DNA from: Balanoglossus misakiensis | Taxonomy: Eukaryota > Hemichordata | Length of the DNA: 64,000 bases | Assembly: GCA_040954595.2 (NCBI GenBank) | Contig: CM082586.2 | Span: 11,780,001-11,844,000, forward strand | Direction of reading: 5' to 3' | In this document: in pieces, positions 47,965 to 58,588 of the stretch | How the letters are laid out: each line of letters begins with the position of its first letter | How positions within the stretch are numbered: the stretch's first letter is position 1 | The notes under the pieces: generated by a model | The model's database searches: none | Told to the model about the DNA's origin: nothing | The model's input: the letters and a program-made list of their open reading frames with translations, nothing else | Program-made: the position numbers and the translations under genes

Positions 47965-48314
47965 ACTGTCAACTCGACTACTGACAGTCTCGATGAACAC
48001 AAGACATGATCCCAATTTGCAAGCTGAGTTGAAACTGACTGCTGCAGTAACTTAGCTGTGGGAATGTCTTGTGTGATTTAAAACAATGATGACCAAATTT
48101 AACACAGTTTCTCTGAGGTAACCATTTAGCTTTCATGACTAAGTTTGTTTAAGAATCCTTTATTCTACCCAAGGAACAAATTTCCTTAGAATTTCACAAC
48201 TGAGACACAGTTTACAGATATACAAAAAGTGCGTACTACAAACATAAGAAATTGTTTGCATTTTTTTTCTGATGGCAATGCATTTGACTGTAAACAGACA
48301 TTGACGTCCTTTAG
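47965..48314 (+). repeat. Dispersed repeat R1, left half, split by MITE 2
   Basis: Matches the reverse complement of 56935-57150 through ACTAAGTTTGTTTAAGAAT, CTTAGAATTTCACAACTG, TTTCTGATGGCAATGCATTT and TTGACGTC. A part around 47985-48040 (CAGTCTCGATGAACACAAGA) also resembles 49300-49350, so the family has an internal duplication. The copy continues at 49147 after the MITE. Confidence 0.8.
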
Positions 48315-48317
48315 TAA

Positions 48318-49143
48318 GGGACTGTTCAGTTTTGGTGGAGGGGGGGGGGCCAAAAGTTTGTGTCATTGGTTTTCAAAATCAGGCCGACACCCCCTTCAAC
48401 CAGGACCAAAAAAATGATGACCCCCCCCCCCCTTTGACAGGACCAAAATATGATGACCCTCCTCCCACCCCGAAAACATTCGCCATCCTTATCTTATGTA
48501 CACTGACTGTATGCAATAAAGGTAAAGGGTCTCCTCACACCTCAATTCTAAATTTCTTAAAGAAATTTATAATTTGAAGTGTATAATAGTATAGCGTTGC
48601 AATAAAGAAGGTCTATGGATAAATTAAAAGGACACGTCAATACAATAGTTGGTAGAATTGGTAAAACAAGAAAAGTGGAAGGGGTGGGTGTACGTAGGAC
48701 AATTTTGTAAAATACAATTAATGCATTTCAATGAACTCAAAGGCAAATTAACTTAATGTTGGGGAGGACAAATTTGACTTTTGCCACTCAAAGTTAACAT
48801 CAGTGGGGGTGGGATGGCAAGTATTCTGCCCTGGTACACTATATGTGGCGAAGAAATAAGGGGATGGGTGTGGGAGGGGATGTCCCCCTTCCACATAAGA
48901 AAACTTTGTAAAATATGTAGCTCAAAGTTGCATTTTAATGAAGTCAAAAGCAAATTATCTCAATGTTTGAAAGGACCAATTTTACTGTTGCCACTCCACT
49001 CAAAGTTAGCATCGGTGGGTACATGTATATGACCTCCCCCCTAAACGTTTGAAAAAAAGATGACTCCCTCTTTTGGATTTCAAAATTTAAGTGACCCCCT
49101 GGATTTTGCCAGCCTCCCCCCACCGTAAAAACTGAATGGTCCC
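48318..49143. mobile_element. MITE 2, Harbinger-like (TAA target duplication), inside repeat R1
   Basis: Terminal inverted repeats begin GGGACTGTTCAGTTTTGG at the left and, read inward from the right end, GGGACCATTCAGTTTTTACG. TAA stands on both sides (48315-48317 and 49144-49146). The other R1 copy (56590-57150, opposite strand) reads TTAGTAGTGCTATTTTGTC across this point, so it is an empty site that confirms insertion and boundaries. No transposase is encoded. G- and C-runs and phrases such as CCAAAAAAATGATGACCCCC fill the ends. The interior holds two copies of a module (about 48690-48790 and 48900-49015) that, in reverse complement, matches the interior module of MITE 1, including TTCTTATGTGG and CATTAAAATGCA. 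Confidence 0.88.
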
Positions 49144-49146
49144 TAA

Positions 49147-49480
49147 GCGCTATTTTGTCAGTGAAATGGCTCCATTATTATCCCTCCAACCATAGTTGAA
49201 ACGGAGTTAAATATGTACAGCTTGAAATCATAAAATGTTGCAAAATTGAACCAAGAGTTTGGTCAATGATCAAGTTCTTACAGCTATTACTAGAACCATA
49301 CAGTCTCAGCGAACAAGAGACATTGGTCCGATTTGCAAGCCGAGTTGGAACTGACTTTGCCTGCACACAGATGTGCCAATTTCAGCGAATCTTATCGTAT
49401 TTAAAAATGAATATGGAGAATTGTTATCTGTGTTCCTATTGCTAGCCTACATACATGTAGCTGTTGTCATTCTAGTGTTT
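49147..49480 (+). repeat. Dispersed repeat R1, right half
   Basis: Continues the R1 copy interrupted by MITE 2. Shares CAGTGAAATGGCTCCATTAT, CCCTCCAACCA, AGTTGAAAC, CAGCTTGAAATCATAAAATG, TTGCAAAATTGAACCAA and GAATATGGAGAA with the reverse complement of 56590-56930. Confidence 0.85.
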
Positions 49481-50149
49481 TTTTTTCTGTATACCAAAAT
49501 TGCCACACTGTTTGAGATACTTTTATCAAATGTTATGTGATACTATATCAGCCTGTTTTGGGGATCTTGACAATGACATATATTAGACTTTTCATACACA
49601 GCATGAGGTAGAATTTCAGAAACGATTAGGTAATAAGACTGCATATCTCATAGGAAATAATCACTTTAGAAGTATTACGATAAAAAAAATCATTTCACTC
49701 TTATTGGGAGCATACATTTGTAAAACATACATACAGACATGAATACAGACATAGAGAGATCAAGGTGTATACGATTTTCAGTGGGGGAGGGGTCCTCCTT
49801 AATTGCAAACAACTATGTAATGGTAATTTCCCTTTTATAATAACAATTTTTGAGGTATAAGGAAAAAATATCAAACAAAATAAACAAAAAAACTAATTCA
49901 GCTATGATTTGATTCAATTATCATTCTAAAGAAGCACATATCATTAACTCACAACTAAACTTTTAAAGTGATCAACCATGCACTTTCTGAGAATTTTTTT
50001 TATGCCCCCAAAATACAATGTTTTCATTTTCAGAACATTTATGATATATCACAGTAAAAAAATCCCCTGGAAACTGCAAAACAAAAAATTGCAAAGCAAT
50101 CAAACAAAAATGGCAAAAATTGTCCACAAAAACTATATTGACACTTCCA
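49481..50149. other. No gene seen
   Basis: AT-rich DNA with short A- and T-runs, including many AAACAAAA words near 49870. No repeat copy or exon is recognised. Confidence 0.5.
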
Positions 50150-51180
50150 TCATAGGATTTGTTAAAATGTCGTGATAACACACCTAGGAACCTGCAAACC
50201 AAATTTCAAAGAACTGTGAGTAGAGGTTTTTGAGTATTTGACCAAAATCACCCCAAAAATATACTTCAAACCAGATATTAACTGAATATGCTCACGTGCA
50301 GTACTGTGATTGGTTGACAGAATAACAAGATTAGAAAAACCAGTGTTAAACCAATTTGGTTTATAGTGTATATGGTGTAAGGGTTGTGTGTTGCACCATT
50401 GTGAAATGTAAACATGTTTGTGGAATTGTTGCCTTGTCAATTTTTGTAAGGGGTTATGAGTCATGTACCCCATCCTGAACTGCATAAAAAGATAAGTCTA
50501 TGGAATTCTAAAACTCGTTGATCAAAAATGGCAAGAAATATACCAAAAAGTATGAATATTTCACCAGATTTCAACAAATCTGATTTCTGTTCATGCCTAA
50601 GAACCTCTTTAACAAGTTTCAATAAGGAAGACATTTTGGCAAACAACAGGTAATTCAGACAAATCTGACTGATATCACATATATGAATTCCCATTCAAAG
50701 TTTCCAATCAATTGGACTTGTGGTTTTACTGAAGACTATTTGGCCAAACCCTGCAGAATTCCCAAAAAATACAATTATGCAAATTTCTTTACAATTTGAT
50801 CATATCTGACTGAGATCACCCCTAGAAACCCAAATACAAAGTATCAAAACAATTGCACTTACAGTTTCACGGGATTTGATTTTTTGACAAAAACAGGAAA
50901 TATTGCCCAAAAATGCATTTTTGCAAATTTCACCACCGTTTGCACAAATGTGATTCAGGTAAGCCCTATGAACCTCCATACCAAGTTTCCAATCAATTGG
51001 ACATGTAATTTCAGAGAAGAATTTTTTTTTACAAAACTGCAGAAAATTCCCCCAAAATTCATAAAAAATAGCAAACGCCAGATACTGACTCCACCTGAAC
51101 AAAATCATACGAGGTCTTCCCATAGTACTTGCACACCAATGCACGCCAATTTTTAACTGAATCTGATCCGCTGTTATTAA
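50150..51180 (+). repeat. Degenerate tandem modules of about 140 bp
   Basis: A module with the words CCAAGTTTCCAATCAATTGGAC, (split as CCAAGTTTCC and AATCAATTGGAC), GTTTCAGAGAA, TTTTGACAAAAA and GCAAATTTCACC recurs at about 50700, 50840 and 50980. Weaker copies lie at about 50190 and 50590. Copies are strongly diverged, so this is old. A related block lies at 55330-55920. Confidence 0.65.
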
Positions 51181-52500
51181 GTTTTTCAATTTTGACTATT
51201 TGAACATTTTTCCAGTTAATACCAGTATGCATTTTTTCGCAATAACAATTTCTATGTACACACTAAATATCAGTAGTTTCAAGTTTTTGATGTTGATGGA
51301 CATACACATACATACATCAATACATTTAGACGAAACTGATCCATTCGCAAAATACATAATTCTGTATGAGGCACACATACAGACATACATAGACGACGGA
51401 CACCAACTTATGCTATAAGCTGACATTGATATACATGTTAGCCAAAAACCAAAATCAACCTCAAAATAGACATTAAAATATATTGCACCACCATGAGAAG
51501 ACAAATTCATTTTTCGACAAATTTTCTGGGGCGTCATTGATATAGCATGGCATATTGTCAAAGTACGTAGTCTCTGTGATAAGATTCCATACACACAAAA
51601 TGGTAACCTTGGAAGTCCAGCTGACGTAGTTATGCAATGGCGTCTCGTGTATTCCGTCGCCAAAAAATCATCGTAAAATTGATAGTCGGGGTCACAATTC
51701 AAGACGACTTTCTCTAAATTCTTTATGAATGGATTAAATCGAAATCGAAATGTTGACGTATGACGTACGGAATGAGATCTGAACAGACATTCAATGTTAT
51801 CATTCTCGCTCGATCACATATTGGGTAAGCCATCTAGCAATCGCTATATAGTATTGGCGATAACAGACTGTCTATAAACTCACAAAACGGATTTTACTGT
51901 TGAGTGTGATCAACCGCCACGTTATTTTTCTCTAAACAATAGACAAATAGAAAGCCTGGTGACATTTTGAGATTGACTGCGTGAGGACCACAATATGCGT
52001 GAATCATTTACGGTTTGTCTTGATGAATGGGTCACGTCATAGTCATAACGCGGATTCGGCTGCACGCCAACTATCCGCCATATTGTCTCCACTAACTTAC
52101 TCGTAAGTAGTTTCAAACTTCATTTGAAAAGAGTATTCGTCTGACGGTCCTGTAGATTAACAATTTACGCTCTATGAAGCAACTAAACAACGTTAGCTTC
52201 CTTGTGGATTCACGTAGGGAAGTTATTCGTAACGACGGGTACAACGTCTGAGCATGGACAGAACCACGGCAATATCGCCAGGAATGTCTCATTTCACAGC
52301 GTCCTCAAACAGTCGATCTCCTCAAACTATCGTTTCCACTGGTCATATATGCGGCATTAACGAAAGCTCACATAGACAACCATGTAATAGAAAAATTAAA
52401 ACTTAAATAACTTCATTAATATCAAAGCCACACCCACCAAAACCTTTTCAGTTCTTGCCATATGATATCTGAACCTGTGTACTAAATTTGGTTGAAATCG
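51181..52500. other. Unassigned; CpG-containing stretch with a YY1-like word
   Basis: 51181-51420 ends the repeat block and has CATACATACATAC words. From 51590 to 52330 the DNA is richer in CpG. On the minus strand ACAATATGGCGGATAG (near 52083) resembles a YY1 site, often found at metazoan first exons, but the ATG there opens only 12 codons. A 168-codon minus frame (51702-51196) starts at TTG and has no known domain. No gene is called. Confidence 0.4.
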
Positions 52501-52528
52501 GTTCAGCCGTTCTTGAGATATCGGGTAT

Positions 52529-52546
52529 ACAGACAGACACACACAC

Positions 52547-52577
<31 letters not shown>

Positions 52578-52579
52578 GA
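52529..52579 (+). repeat. Microsatellite (AC)n with (ACAT)n
   Basis: CAGACAGACACACACACACA continuing through CATACATACATACACACAC. It follows the phrase GGTTCAGCCGTTCTTGAGAT. Confidence 0.9.
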
Positions 52580-52841
52580 CATCGCTAAACCATAAGCTCA
52601 CGTGATTTTCACGTGAGCTAAAAATGAAAAAAAATCCATGAGGTCTCAAAATGAATACACACCAATTTCTAAAGCAATTTGACCAGTTTCCACCAATTTC
52701 ACATTGGTCCCAGTGGTAGATAGACATATACGAAATGGGAACCAAAGAATAAAACAGATTTCAAAGATTTAACACATCTTTTTCCTCAAGATTGTTTTTC
52801 AACTCTTCTCCACATCCTTCAAAATCGCCACCATAAAGCCA

Positions 52842-53093
52842 TATTACTTGTAGTGCTTATGTTTGTCATATCTAGGTGATGCATACCACTATAGATGTGT
52901 ACCCTTTGTATAGAGGCAGATTAAACAGGTGTGGTACCTGTTAAATATCTGACTTCTTTAAATTACAGCCACAATCGTCTGTCAACAAGATGTTCATGTA
53001 GATGTTTACCTAGCAGTAAGCTTATTTAGATTGACAAATCTTAGATGAAAATAATGAAAAAGTGGCACAACCCTTAGGGCTTTAACTAGCAGC
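52842..53093 (+). repeat. Dispersed repeat R4, copy a
   Basis: Shares GCCATATTACTTG, GTTTGTCAT, CAGTAAGCTTATTT, ATGAAAATAATG and AAAAAGTGGCA with 59228-59506 in the same orientation and order. By eye divergence is considerable. Confidence 0.7.
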
Positions 53094-53369
53094 TTTATGC
53101 CAGATGAGTTCGAGTCTAACGATGTAATGTTGACATTAAGGTTTCATTGAAATAACTTGGGAACCTCTCTACTATTTGAAGCACCAAAGCTGTGAAAAAC
53201 TTCCTTCTTTCCCTGAGTTTTTTATGAATATGTTCTAATCTGGGACAAAAAGTTGTTGCCAAGTGTCTTGACCCCTTTACCAAATGTCAGGGACCGGATT
53301 TTTTTCAGCAAAATTTCAAATAACCTTGGCTGATTTTTTACCTACTTTCACATATTTGGTAGCATGAAA

Positions 53370-53690
53370 CAAAGTATGGCTTCCAGAAGGGTTATAGATA
53401 CAGTGTTTTGTAATAACAAGAATTAACATGAAACTATAATTTCATGGTTAATTTAGGACCGCCTTAATCTATGGTAACGTCATTAAACATTTGCATATCT
53501 AATTGTAGGCTATCCAGTGGAGGGAGAAACCTAAACATGGACAACATTGGCGTCAAAATTGTTTGACAGAACTTTGGGTGACTTTGGGTAAACCTTGACC
53601 AACATTACTATATCTTGGCATCCAGAGCAGATGTAACCTTGACACTTGGAGTGATGGAAATGCATAATGGAGTATTATGTCTCAGCTAGT
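53370..53690 (+). repeat. Inverted pair R5, left arm
   Basis: The reverse complement of 54280-54590 runs along this stretch in order: GGGTTATAGATACAGTGT, CATGAAACTA/ATATGAAACTA, GGTTAATT, TATGGTAAC, TTGCATATCT, ACATGGACAAC, GGGTGA, CTTGGCATCC, CCTTGACACTTGGAGT. The arms are separated by about 590 bp. Neither arm contains an ORF. Confidence 0.85.
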
Positions 53691-53910
53691 CACAGTGCTT
53701 TTGCTGTGTTTTATGTCTTTTATTCAGCCAAATTAGATGTTTTTTATTACACATTGGCTGTGTTTGCCAGTACTTTTTAGCTGGTCACACTGCCTTAAGA
53801 CAATGTATTCTCAAAATACCATGCAATCATTATGAAGCATATACAGCAGACAAAGTTATGGTATGACTGAACTTGCCCTTCTTTGTGACTAAAGCATGAC
53901 CGGCCTGTCT

Positions 53911-54130
53911 TAGGTGGCCCCTACCTAGGGGCTTTACCCGTCATTGGCTCACAGTCTGAGAAATCAGCTCTGCAGGGAAGTTAACGATGTAACCCACCAT
54001 TAAAGCTTGGATTTCCGCTTTTTGTATCTGATGCCTGGCTGAGGCCTTCTTAGGATCTACCCAACGCTGAGTAGGCTATCCCGTCATTGGCACACAGTCT
54101 CAGGGAGGGAGTCAAAAGTTCAGTATACCA
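53911..54130 (+). repeat. Degenerate direct duplication in the R5 spacer
   Basis: CCCGTCATTGGCTCACAGTCTG at about 53937 (split here as CCCGTCATTGGC and TCACAGTCTG) is followed by CACCATTAAAGC. A related order, CCCGTCATTGGCACACAGTC at about 54081 and then CAGCAAAGCC, follows 144 bp later. Confidence 0.6.
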
Positions 54131-54279
54131 GCAAAGCCTTTATATTGTCCATTCTTTTTAAGAGAAGGCTGGCTGCTGTAGAAAAATGTTGATCTCAAAT
54201 GTATCATGTCCAAAAAAAGGCAGACTTCCAGCCCTATTGGTTAGGCTGGCATTAGGTATGTACATAATTAATGAGGCAA

Positions 54280-54590
54280 GACATAATATTCCATTACATA
54301 GTTCCATAACTCCAAGTGTCAAGGATGTATCTGTGCCGGATGCCAAGATATAGGAATGTAGGTCAAAGTTTACCCAAGATCACCCAAAAGTTTGTCAAAA
54401 GATTTTGACCCCAGAGTTGTCCATGTCCAGGTTACCACATCCACTAGAATAAGATATGCACATATTTAATGAGGTTACCATAGCTCAAGGGGGTCTTTAA
54501 TTAACCATCAACATTTAGTTTCATATTAATGCATGTTAATATAATACACTGTATCTATAACCCTACTGGTAAGCCTAGAATTAGGTACAT
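54280..54590 (-). repeat. Inverted pair R5, right arm
   Basis: Minus-strand copy of 53370-53690. The pair can fold into a stem of roughly 310 bp. The copies are clearly diverged, so this is an old inversion or two independent insertions of one family. Confidence 0.85.
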
Positions 54591-55329
54591 GCGAAAGTTT
54601 TTGACAAGATAGATAAGTTGTAAAATATGTACATGAACCTGACAATTGACTTAAAATAACATAAGGCAGACTTGATACTTATCGGAGATAGATACTAATA
54701 ACAACAGTGATGTTAATTACACCGGGAATGTTTGTCTTATTATAGCTACATGTAAAAGACTGCTTGAGGTAATGTAATTAAAGTGACCACTTGCGATTCA
54801 CCTTCAAAGTGCTATGCAAGTCTACGGTACATTGTTTTTCCAATGATTGGACAAAGGATATTCATAATGTGTAATTAAGGCTGGATAGCATTTTCAATGT
54901 AATAAGCCCTGCCTTCACTATAATCTTACGCCAAATCAACATTGTTCAGTTTATGTTAATAATTTCACTAAGGGACACTTGTTACATCAAATTTCCCAGC
55001 AAGGGGTGTCAGATTATTGGGCAAGTGGCATGCATGACACTAGACGATACTTTTGGAAGCAAAGCGGACAGAACACGGCTGGATATAGACTAGGTAATTC
55101 TAAATGTGACCATGAACTGTACCACAGACTCTGTATTGTATGTTTCTGAAGAATCCCATTTAACCCAGACATCAACATACTTCAACCTTGTAAGAAGTAG
55201 AACATACATGATTTACTAGTAAATATTTGCTAGGTTATTACACACTTTGGATTACACAAAAATAGGTGTGTACACCGCTGTGACATTGCCAAGCAGATAT
55301 GACCTACCAGGTAACCTAATACAATTTCA
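54591..55329. other. No gene seen
   Basis: AT-rich DNA without recognised exons or repeats, apart from short words shared with neighbouring families. Confidence 0.5.
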
Positions 55330-55920
55330 CAGGAATCGGAGTATTTTCAGTGAAAACAACATTTCTTCAACAATGACAAAAACTGCCTCAACCACAAAAA
55401 TTCAGATATCAACAAATCCAACAATATCTCACTACAATCACCACAAGGAACATGCCTACCAAAATTGAAAGCAATTTGACATGCGGTTTCAAAGAATACA
55501 AATTGCAAAAATTGCCTCAAGACCACAAATATGCAAATTTCACCAAAATGATATACAACATTACTTGGGTTACCTCATGGAACAAGCAAACCAAAATTTA
55601 AATGCAACCTGACCTGACATGGAGTTTCAGAGAAAATGATTTTTGACCAAAAATGACAAAATTATATTTCCCAAAAATTACAAATTTTGCCACAATTTAA
55701 ACAATACTAACAAAGATTACCTATAGGAAATAGCATACTAAATTCTAGATACAATTCACGATATTAGCTGAAAGTATATCAGGCGTGACATAAGCTACAT
55801 GCATACAAATGTTCAAAGCAATCTTACCAATTGTTGAGTTTCTGAGTTTTGATCAATTTCACATTGCTCCAGGTAATTAGCATATTTCATTTGAACAGGC
55901 GTGCCTGCATCTAAAAACCC
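55330..55920 (+). repeat. Degenerate tandem modules, second block
   Basis: The same kind of module as at 50150-51180: CTACCAAAATTGAAAGCAAT, GTTTCAAAGAA, ATATGCAAATTTCACCAAAA, then AACCAAAATTTAAATGCAAC, GAGTTTCAGAGAAAA, TTTTTGACCAAAAATG. Spacing is 130-150 bp. It ends in a stretch with CATACATACATCCATACATA near 56105. Confidence 0.65.
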
Positions 55921-56589
55921 AATATCAAGACTTACCACACAGACTCTGTATTGTATGTTTCTGGAGTAATCAAATAAAACCAATCATGAAAATACTTCAA
56001 CCTTCTTAATATGAACAAAATCCTATTTACAGGCTGGCCTGCATCTACACACCAAATATCAAGGGGATACGCGAAGGGGTTTTCAAGTTTTTGATGTGGA
56101 CAGACATACATACATCCATACATACTACATACACACATACAGAGGCAACTGACTGGTCAGAAGGCATGAGCAAAAATGCAGGAAATCAATGTTGTGACAC
56201 TGGTAGTAGGCCTTAATGTATACAATATCAAGACAGTTTATTTAACATGAAGTTTGATATGTTCATAATCATTCAGAGCTAAGCATATTTTGAAATTGTA
56301 AAATTAATATCAATCACATGAAAACTGACAGCATGCTTTCATTTGGGAATTTAGGTATTGTAATTAACACTAACAGTCATGAAACTATTGAATCGTCAAT
56401 AAAATCATACAGTAGAAATTAATGGGTTTTCTATTTATATGCGATGTGAAAATGCAACTTGTGGTCCTTCGGCCAGTAAGAGGCATCAGATAATATTGTA
56501 AGACCCAGTTGCCCAATTGATTAGACCTACATGTATGCGCTGTGTGAAGCGCAAGTTATGGCAACTGAATTCACAGGACACTGAAGAAA

Positions 56590-57150
56590 GTGGAATCACT
56601 CAAGGTACATATGTATACATGTAGGCTAACAATCACAACACAGAGAATAGTTCTCCATATTCATTTTTAATACGATAAGATTCACTGAATTGGCGCATCC
56701 ATGGGCAGGCAAGGTTAGTTCCAACTCAGTTTGCAAATCAGGCCCATGTATCTTGTTCCCTGAGACTGTCTGCTTCTAATAATAGCTGTAAGAACATAAT
56801 CGTTGACCGAATGGTTGGTTCAATTTTGCAACATTTTATGATTTCAAGCTGTGCAATATTTGCAACTCAGTTTCAACTTTGGTTGGAGGGATGATGATGA
56901 AGCAATTTCACTGACAAAATAGCACTACTAATTGACGTCAATATTTGTTCAAAGTTAAATGCATTGCCATCAGAAAAATGTATACGAAAAGTTTCGTATG
57001 TGAATAATAACACTTTTTCGCATAACTGCAAACCCTGTCACAGTTGTGAAATTCTAAGAAAATTCATTCATTAGGTAGAATTCGTGCATTATGAATTCTT
57101 AAACAAACTTAGTCATGAAACCTAAATGGTTACCTTACACATGTGGAGGC
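56590..57150 (-). repeat. Dispersed repeat R1, most complete copy
   Basis: Uninterrupted copy of R1 in reverse orientation. It aligns with 48130-48314 and then 49147-49480, and provides the empty site for MITE 2. Confidence 0.85.
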
Positions 57151-57640
57151 TCGACTTCTGTGATATGATAGTCTTTAATTAATGTGTATGTGATTCCATA
57201 CAAATCCATATGATTACCTGAACATACAAAATAAATTAAAAATAAATACATAAATTAAAAATAAATAAGTATCTCATACATATGCATAAGTGCTTGTGAG
57301 AAATATATCATATATCTAAATAAATCTGTCATTTATTGACCTCATTTTCCCAGTAAACCAAAGGACTAAATTGCACTTTAATATTACAGCTTCATTTCAA
57401 TGCAACAGGTACACTACATCATAAGGGAACAAATATGCCAGCTCAACATTTATATAAACAGTGTCAAAATATAAGTGGCTACAAAAGCTTGTGTCCCTTC
57501 AATCCATTCTCCCACTCAGGTCAAACGTGTTACATATTAAAATTGCAATGTGCATAATATACAATTAGTCTTTTGTAAATTCAGACTGAGAAAATATGAC
57601 TGATAAACATTATCTGGCACATGTTGGTGAATGGCTGGCG
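57151..57640. other. No gene seen
   Basis: AT-rich, with AATAAATAAG-type words. No supported feature. Confidence 0.5.
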
Positions 57641-57865
57641 TTGATGTTGTGGGTTGAAATCCGAACTATGATTATCGCGGGTACAAATCACATTTATTTT
57701 CTCAGAGACAACGCGTTTGCAACTTCGGGACAGAAAGGTGAAAACGAACGTCATTAGTTCTTGGGAAAAAACTCAGAAATCAATTTCGGTGAGGTCAAAT
57801 GTGTTCCAAAGGCAAACCGTTTCTGGTAAACAAATCAATGGCAAATAGTTACTTCGGCGACTTAC

Positions 57866-58060
57866 CAATCAATCAACATGGCTGCCAAATCGTTGGATAT
57901 CCCGGTTTCATCTCGCGATCATTCTATCTTCCGATATGGCGTTGCTTGGTTAAATTCGTCTCTTCTTTGCCGACATAGTCGGGCGACAGCGGTCCAGAAG
58001 CATATACAGCGACGCCATCTTGTTTACAATGTGAAGTATCAACTGCGCATGCTCAATGGT
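57866..58060 (-). promoter_or_regulatory. Possible minus-strand promoter and first exon (NRF1 and YY1 sites)
   Basis: On the minus strand GCATGCGCA (58052-58044, NRF1-like) is followed by CAAGATGGCGTC (58022-58011, a close match to the YY1 site). The donor GTAAGT stands about 150 bp further on, near 57866, after GCCATGTTGATTGATTG. NRF1 and YY1 sites close to the start and a short first exon are typical of TATA-less metazoan promoters. The ATG inside the YY1 site opens only 22 codons, so the exon would be mainly 5' UTR. No matching downstream exons were found on this strand. Confidence 0.35.
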
Positions 58061-58529
58061 TGTTGATTGGAAAGTGGGCAGAGCCTGCAAGATCCAGGGT
58101 TCGCTTGACCGGCCAAACGCGGTTATTCTCCCTGGACCAAATCATTTAAGCGTCAGGCGTAATACATCACATAATTGACTGGAAAACTAAACAGTCTTCC
58201 ACCTATATATCAACACAGTTTATTAAACCAGCACCCGCGCAAATATTTACAAGTATATGATTAAAATTGATCAAATCATTAATCGCACGGTTACAGCTGT
58301 CATAGTTTCTAATAATATTATTCACTGGTAGCGCTGACATACCATGTTGAAACTTGTCGCGGAAAACAAGATAATTGATCTTACGGTGTCATTTGTTTTT
58401 AAAAAGTGCTTAATAACTATTGATCCCATTGATATATTTTTCCATATTTATATATTTTTCGCAAATTTTGACTGCTTGGGCTACTAATAGCATGGTGATC
58501 ACAATGGATTTACCACCTCCCAGCTGCGT

Positions 58530-58537
58530 TATAAAAG
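58530..58537 (+). promoter_or_regulatory. TATA box of the small secreted-protein gene
   Basis: TATAAAAG lies about 30 bp upstream of a pyrimidine-A-type start context (CCTCATC at about 58561) and 59 bp before the ATG at 58589. This spacing is what a TATA-driven promoter requires. Confidence 0.6.
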
Positions 58538-58588
58538 GATGCCTATTCTGTGGACACTAGCCTCATCGAAGACCGAACGTGTTCATCG

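Noticed and set aside
51196-51702. 168-codon minus-strand frame
   Set aside because: TTG start and no recognised domain; its C-terminal half is the translation of ACAT-rich repeat DNA.
52503-52745. 80-codon minus-strand frame rich in Val and Cys
   Set aside because: It is the translation of the AC/ACAT microsatellite.
57878-58066. 62-codon plus frame starting MAAKSLDIPV
   Set aside because: The ATG lies in a YY1-like word, and the same DNA looks more like a minus-strand 5' exon with a GTAAGT donor; no protein motif.
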